From an uncultured Nitrosomonadales bacterium (GTDB lineage Bacteria > Pseudomonadota > Gammaproteobacteria > Burkholderiales > Gallionellaceae), in the NCBI GenBank assembly GCA_903934275.1, contig CAIZNF010000471.1:1-8735 (forward strand): a stretch of DNA of 8,735 nucleotides, written 5' to 3'. The translations under genes and the position numbers were made by a program. This document shows, piece after piece, positions 6,659 to 8,735 of the stretch (position 1 is the first letter of the stretch; each line of letters opens with the position of its first letter). Below the pieces are notes generated by a model, which was not told where the DNA came from, ran no database searches, and saw only the letters and a program-made list of their open reading frames with translations.

Positions 6659-7234
6659 TTACGCGCTATGCAGCTTCAACATCGCTGCTTCGGTTTTTCC
6701 TTCAACGACCAGATGCGCGACATCCAGCGCACGCTGTATAGCCTCATCGATCAGTTCGCGCTCCTCGCGGCGCGGGTCGTTCAACACGTAGCTGGCCACA
6801 TCGGCACCTTCGCCTGGGTGGCCGATGCCGAGACGCAGCCGCCAGAAATCCTTGCTGCCGAGATGCGCGATGATATCCTTTAATCCATTGTGCCCGCCGT
6901 GCCCGCCGCCCACCTTCAAGCGCGCCACACCGGGCAGCAAATCCAGCTCGTCATGTACCACTAGGATTTCTGCTGGTTCAATTTTGTAGAATTGCACCAA
7001 CGCGCCGACAGCCCGCCCGCTCACGTTCATAAACGTCTGCGGCTTGAGCAGCAGCATTTCATGCCCATGCAACTGGCCGCGTGCAGTCAGGCCGTGAAAC
7101 TTGGTCTCGCTCTTGAACCTGAGGTTTTGCAGGCGCGCAAGCTCATCCATCCAGCGAAAACCAATGTTGTGCCGGGTAGTTTCGTATTCGCGTCCGGGGT
7201 TACCGAGACCGACAATTAAACGTATCGTGTTCAA
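6659..7234 (-). CDS. pth: Peptidyl-tRNA hydrolase
   Basis: This cytosolic enzyme cleaves peptidyl-tRNA released by stalled ribosomes and recycles the tRNA. At 191 residues it is the normal bacterial length. The family residues are all present: Asn12 in VGLGNPG, catalytic His22 in TRHNIGF, Asn70 in [10 protein letters not shown], Asp95 in VHDELDL, and Asn116 in [10 protein letters not shown]. The start is TTG (7232-7234), giving [14 protein letters not shown], which matches the family N-terminus. A GGAAG Shine-Dalgarno 6 nt upstream supports it, and the only nearby ATG (at about 7247) is in another frame. The gene is 77 nt downstream of rplY on the same strand, the usual arrangement, with a hairpin in the gap that may reduce read-through. 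Confidence 0.97.
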   Translation of the reverse strand: MNTIRLIVGLGNPGREYETTRHNIGFRWMDELARLQNLRFKSETKFHGLTARGQLHGHEMLLLKPQTFMNVSGRAVGALVQFYKIEPAEILVVHDELDLLPGVARLKVGGGHGGHNGLKDIIAHLGSKDFWRLRLGIGHPGEGADVASYVLNDPRREERELIDEAIQRALDVAHLVVEGKTEAAMLKLHSA

Positions 7235-7240
7235 TAAACA

Positions 7241-7245
7241 CTTCC
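7241..7245 (-). promoter_or_regulatory. Shine-Dalgarno GGAAG that fixes the TTG start of pth
   Basis: On the minus strand GGAAG precedes TTG by 6 nt (TGTTTA). No in-frame ATG is available between this site and the conserved [11 protein letters not shown], so the site decides the rare TTG start. Confidence 0.7.
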
Positions 7246-7261
7246 ATGTCTCACAATGAGA

Positions 7262-7296
7262 AAACCCGCCATGCCGTCATTAGCAATGGCGGGTTT
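7262..7296 (-). terminator. Strong hairpin after rplY, probable intrinsic terminator or attenuator before pth
   Basis: AAACCCGCCAT (7262-7272) and ATGGCGGGTTT (7286-7296) form a perfect 11-bp GC-rich stem with a 13-nt loop, 15 nt downstream of the rplY stop. On the minus strand the stem ends in GGGTTTTCTC, a short T tract, so partial termination is more likely than complete. A second small palindrome, TCTCA/TGAGA (7249-7261), follows immediately. Confidence 0.55.
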
Positions 7297-7311
7297 GTAC
7301 GGCTACCCGGT

Positions 7312-7977
7312 TTACTTGGTTTTTTTGGCAGCCGGTGCAGCGGCTGCGGCTGGTGCTGCCGCTGTTGTAACCGGGGCGACCGCAGCAGCTGCGTCCACTT
7401 CAACCGCACCGCGTGGCACTTGCACGGTCGCTATGACCGCCTCTTTGGTATGCGTGCCGTGCGTGGCAGCTGCCACACCCTTGGGTAACTTCAAATCGGA
7501 TACGTGTATGGAATGGCCGAGCGCCAAGTGCGCCAGGTCCACTTCGATGAATGCCGGCAGATCCTTGGGCAAACAAGTAATGTCCAGATCGGTCATCACA
7601 TGGCTGATTTTTCCGCCACCTTCCTTCACGCCCGGTGCGATATCGGCATTCAGGAAATGCAGCGGCACTTTGATGTGCATCATTTTCTTCGCATCCACGC
7701 GCTGAAAGTCGATATGCTGGACTTGCTGGCGGAACGGGTGCATCACGAAATCGCGCAACAGTACGGATTCCTTCTTGCCTTCCATATTCAGCGTCAGTAT
7801 TGACGCATGGAATGCCTCTGCACGCAGCTTGTGGTAAATTTCATTGTGATCCAGTTCGATCATGTTCACATCGCCCGAGCCATACACAACGCCTGGCACG
7901 CGGCCGGCGTGACGCAGACGGCGGCTCGCACCCGTACCTTGCGCTTTACGGTTTGTTGCATTGATTTCGATTGTCAT
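7312..7977 (-). CDS. rplY: 50S ribosomal protein L25, long CTC form
   Basis: L25 binds 5S rRNA in the central protuberance of the large ribosomal subunit. This 221-residue protein is the long CTC/TL5 type: an N-terminal L25 domain (about 1-95; [30 protein letters not shown]), a C-terminal beta domain (about 98-190; [24 protein letters not shown]), and an Ala-rich tail ending AAPAAKKTK. The ATG at 7977 is chosen because [10 protein letters not shown] matches the family N-terminus and GGAGAAG (7982-7988) is 4 nt upstream. An in-frame ATG at 8040 would add 21 residues unlike L25 and lies inside a leader hairpin. The gene lies between prs and pth as in relatives. A hairpin with a T tract directly before the ribosome-binding site suggests regulation by attenuation. 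Confidence 0.97.
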   Translation of the reverse strand: MTIEINATNRKAQGTGASRRLRHAGRVPGVVYGSGDVNMIELDHNEIYHKLRAEAFHASILTLNMEGKKESVLLRDFVMHPFRQQVQHIDFQRVDAKKMMHIKVPLHFLNADIAPGVKEGGGKISHVMTDLDITCLPKDLPAFIEVDLAHLALGHSIHVSDLKLPKGVAAATHGTHTKEAVIATVQVPRGAVEVDAAAAVAPVTTAAAPAAAAAPAAKKTK

Positions 7978-7988
7978 TTCACTTCTCC

Positions 7989-8020
7989 AAAAAACAGAAT
8001 CGTCCGCGACCAGACGATTC
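7989..8020 (-). terminator. Terminator-like hairpin with T6 tract in the rplY leader
   Basis: On the minus strand GAATCGTC (8020-8013) pairs perfectly with GACGATTC (8004-7997) around an 8-nt loop. TG and six T residues (7994-7989) follow. This is a textbook intrinsic-terminator shape placed immediately before GGAGAAG, the rplY Shine-Dalgarno. It either ends the prs transcript or acts as an attenuator for rplY. Confidence 0.6.
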
Positions 8021-8026
8021 AACATT

Positions 8027-8049
8027 GCGGCAACCAACATGGTTGCCGC
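8027..8049 (-). promoter_or_regulatory. Second perfect hairpin in the rplY leader
   Basis: GCGGCAACC (8027-8035) and GGTTGCCGC (8041-8049) form a 9-bp stem with a 5-nt loop, only 6 nt upstream (in transcript direction) of the T6 hairpin. Two adjacent perfect stems suggest a structured leader RNA. It could be an L25-responsive or attenuator element; it does not match a leader I can name. Confidence 0.45.
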
Positions 8050-8196
8050 TATACATAGCCATATAAATCTACCGTGGGCTTGGATGGCTGTGTTGCGCGG
8101 TGCTAGGAATCCTCATGTACTTGTGTACATTCCGGTTTCTGCGCTCCGTGCGCTTTGCCCTCCAAGTGCTCGCTACGATTTTTGTGGCTATGTATA
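8050..8196. repeat. 147-nt imperfect palindrome with 12-bp terminal inverted repeats (MITE/ERIC-like)
   Basis: The ends TATACATAGCCA (8050-8061) and TGGCTATGTATA (8185-8196) are exact inverted repeats. The two arms stay alignable for most of their length (shared AAATC, TA-CG, CTTGGA-GGC, GCGC and GGAAT blocks). They meet in ATGTAC-TTGT-GTACAT (8115-8130) at the exact centre. The whole unit could fold into one long hairpin. Size, symmetry and intergenic position resemble ERIC-type repeats or a miniature inverted-repeat element. There is no coding capacity and no clear target-site duplication. Confidence 0.7.
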
Positions 8197-8235
8197 AAAC
8201 TAACGCAGGGGCCACGATAAAGCCGTGTCCACCCT

Positions 8236-8439
8236 CTATTCGGTGAACAGCGAACTCACCGATTCTTCATTGTTGATGCGGCGAATTGTTTCCGCCAGTA
8301 ATTCCGCAGTGCTCAGTTGGCGGATGCGCTTGCAGTTGCGCGCCGCTTCGCTCAGCGGGATGGTATCGGTAACAACCAGTTCATCCAGCGCGGAATTTTC
8401 GACGCGCTCGATCGCCGGGCCGGACAGCACCGCATGGGT
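8236..8439 (-). pseudogene. prs: 3' fragment of ribose-phosphate pyrophosphokinase
   Basis: This encodes only the last 67 or so residues of PRPP synthetase: [13 protein letters not shown], then [13 protein letters not shown], and the C-terminus [15 protein letters not shown]. The full enzyme is about 315 residues, so the ATP- and ribose-phosphate-binding parts are missing. Upstream of Thr (8437-8439) the frame reads R-R-C-stop, and the sequence changes abruptly to another reading frame. In relatives prs directly precedes rplY, which fits this position. No start codon or ribosome site of its own is visible, so it is a fragment, caused by rearrangement or by a misjoined assembly. Confidence 0.9.
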
Positions 8440-8735
8440 TCGTCGGCATCAAAGTACTTTTCACGGACCCGCAAAAACACCTTGTCGATAGCGTTGCACA
8501 TGTCAGTGGCGCCGATGGCTGCAGTCGAGGCACTGTCGTTGAGCATCATGCCGCCGGCCAGACGCAATGCCAACACGGTGTAGTTGTGCTTGAAGTCCCC
8601 CTTGTCCGCCACCATGATGTCCATTTGCTTGTTCAGACCCTCACACAGCGCAACCAAACCACCCGCTGCAATGAAGCGCGACGCGGGATCGTACGTCTCC
8701 TTATCCAGATCGTCAGTTTGCGAGACCATTTGGTA
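8352..8735 (-). CDS. Partial unidentified reading frame fused out of frame onto the prs fragment
   Basis: The frame enters from the right edge of the window and is open for 127 codons. From 8735 to about 8440 it reads as a plausible protein, [17 protein letters not shown] followed by helix-rich sequence with [18 protein letters not shown] and [20 protein letters not shown], ending near [10 protein letters not shown]. Below 8440 it overlaps prs in another frame ([11 protein letters not shown]), so its true C-terminus is missing. I do not recognise the family. It has no signal peptide or obvious transmembrane segment in the part seen. It is not part of Prs. Confidence 0.6.
   Translation of the reverse strand, partial: YQMVSQTDDLDKETYDPASRFIAAGGLVALCEGLNKQMDIMVADKGDFKHNYTVLALRLAGGMMLNDSASTAAIGATDMCNAIDKVFLRVREKYFDADEPMRCCPARRSSASKIPRWMNWLLPIPSR

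Noticed and set aside
7312..8040. Longer rplY starting at ATG 8040
   Set aside because: The extra 21 residues do not resemble L25 and run through two leader hairpins; the start at 7977 has a good Shine-Dalgarno and the family N-terminus.
1..8735. tRNA, rRNA, CRISPR array or transposase/integrase gene
   Set aside because: I looked for cloverleaf-like sequence, regularly spaced repeats and recombinase motifs on both strands and saw none; the only repeats are those listed.

Overview
The window looks like chromosomal DNA of a betaproteobacterium. The minus-strand order prs (3' end only) - rplY - pth - ychF is the conserved betaproteobacterial arrangement, and the L25 protein is the long CTC form with an Ala/Lys-rich tail. 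Base composition is moderate. A narrower placement (for example Nitrosomonadales/Gallionellaceae) would be a guess. The two ends suggest an environmental or draft assembly: at the right end a prs 3' fragment is joined to an unrelated open reading frame.

Layout. 43-1740 (-): a transmembrane methyl-accepting chemotaxis protein. 1912-3003 (-): complete ychF, a GTPase/ATPase. 3024-6487: an accessory island flanked by two pieces of a second, broken ychF 5' end. The left piece (3024-3065) is inverted relative to the right piece (6384-6487). Inside these lies a 21-bp perfect direct repeat (3137-3157 and 6303-6323). The island carries a ~0.5 kb stretch without a convincing gene, an exported retropepsin-like aspartic protease (3561-4223), an overlapping 45-residue membrane peptide (4220-4357), and umuD and umuC homologues (4479-6199). 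6659-7234 (-): pth. 7312-7977 (-): rplY. Between rplY and prs lie two tandem leader hairpins (the rplY-proximal one with a T6 tract) and a 147-nt imperfect palindrome with 12-bp terminal inverted repeats. 8236-8439 (-) is a prs 3' fragment, fused at about 8440 to an unidentified reading frame that runs off the window.

How the genes fit together. The housekeeping genes serve translation (L25, peptidyl-tRNA hydrolase, the ribosome-associated YchF) and were probably once contiguous. The island has separated pth from the intact ychF. Its recognisable cargo is the DNA polymerase V system, but both genes look altered. The umuD frame that matches the family begins at the RecA-stimulated cleavage point, so it reads as a ready-made UmuD', and Arg replaces the catalytic Lys of the serine/lysine dyad. 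Just upstream, a 56-nt repeat-like insertion has put a PLF-containing N-terminal piece out of frame. umuC carries one extra TC in a (TC)4 tract just before the catalytic SIDE motif, which splits the gene. Either this is a decaying umuDC pair, or it is a switchable, pre-activated one; the sequence alone does not decide.

The observations most worth checking are the split and inverted ychF duplicate around the island, the pre-cleaved Lys-to-Arg UmuD, the direct repeats, the protease/small-peptide pair beside umuDC, and the palindromic element plus attenuator-like leader in front of rplY.
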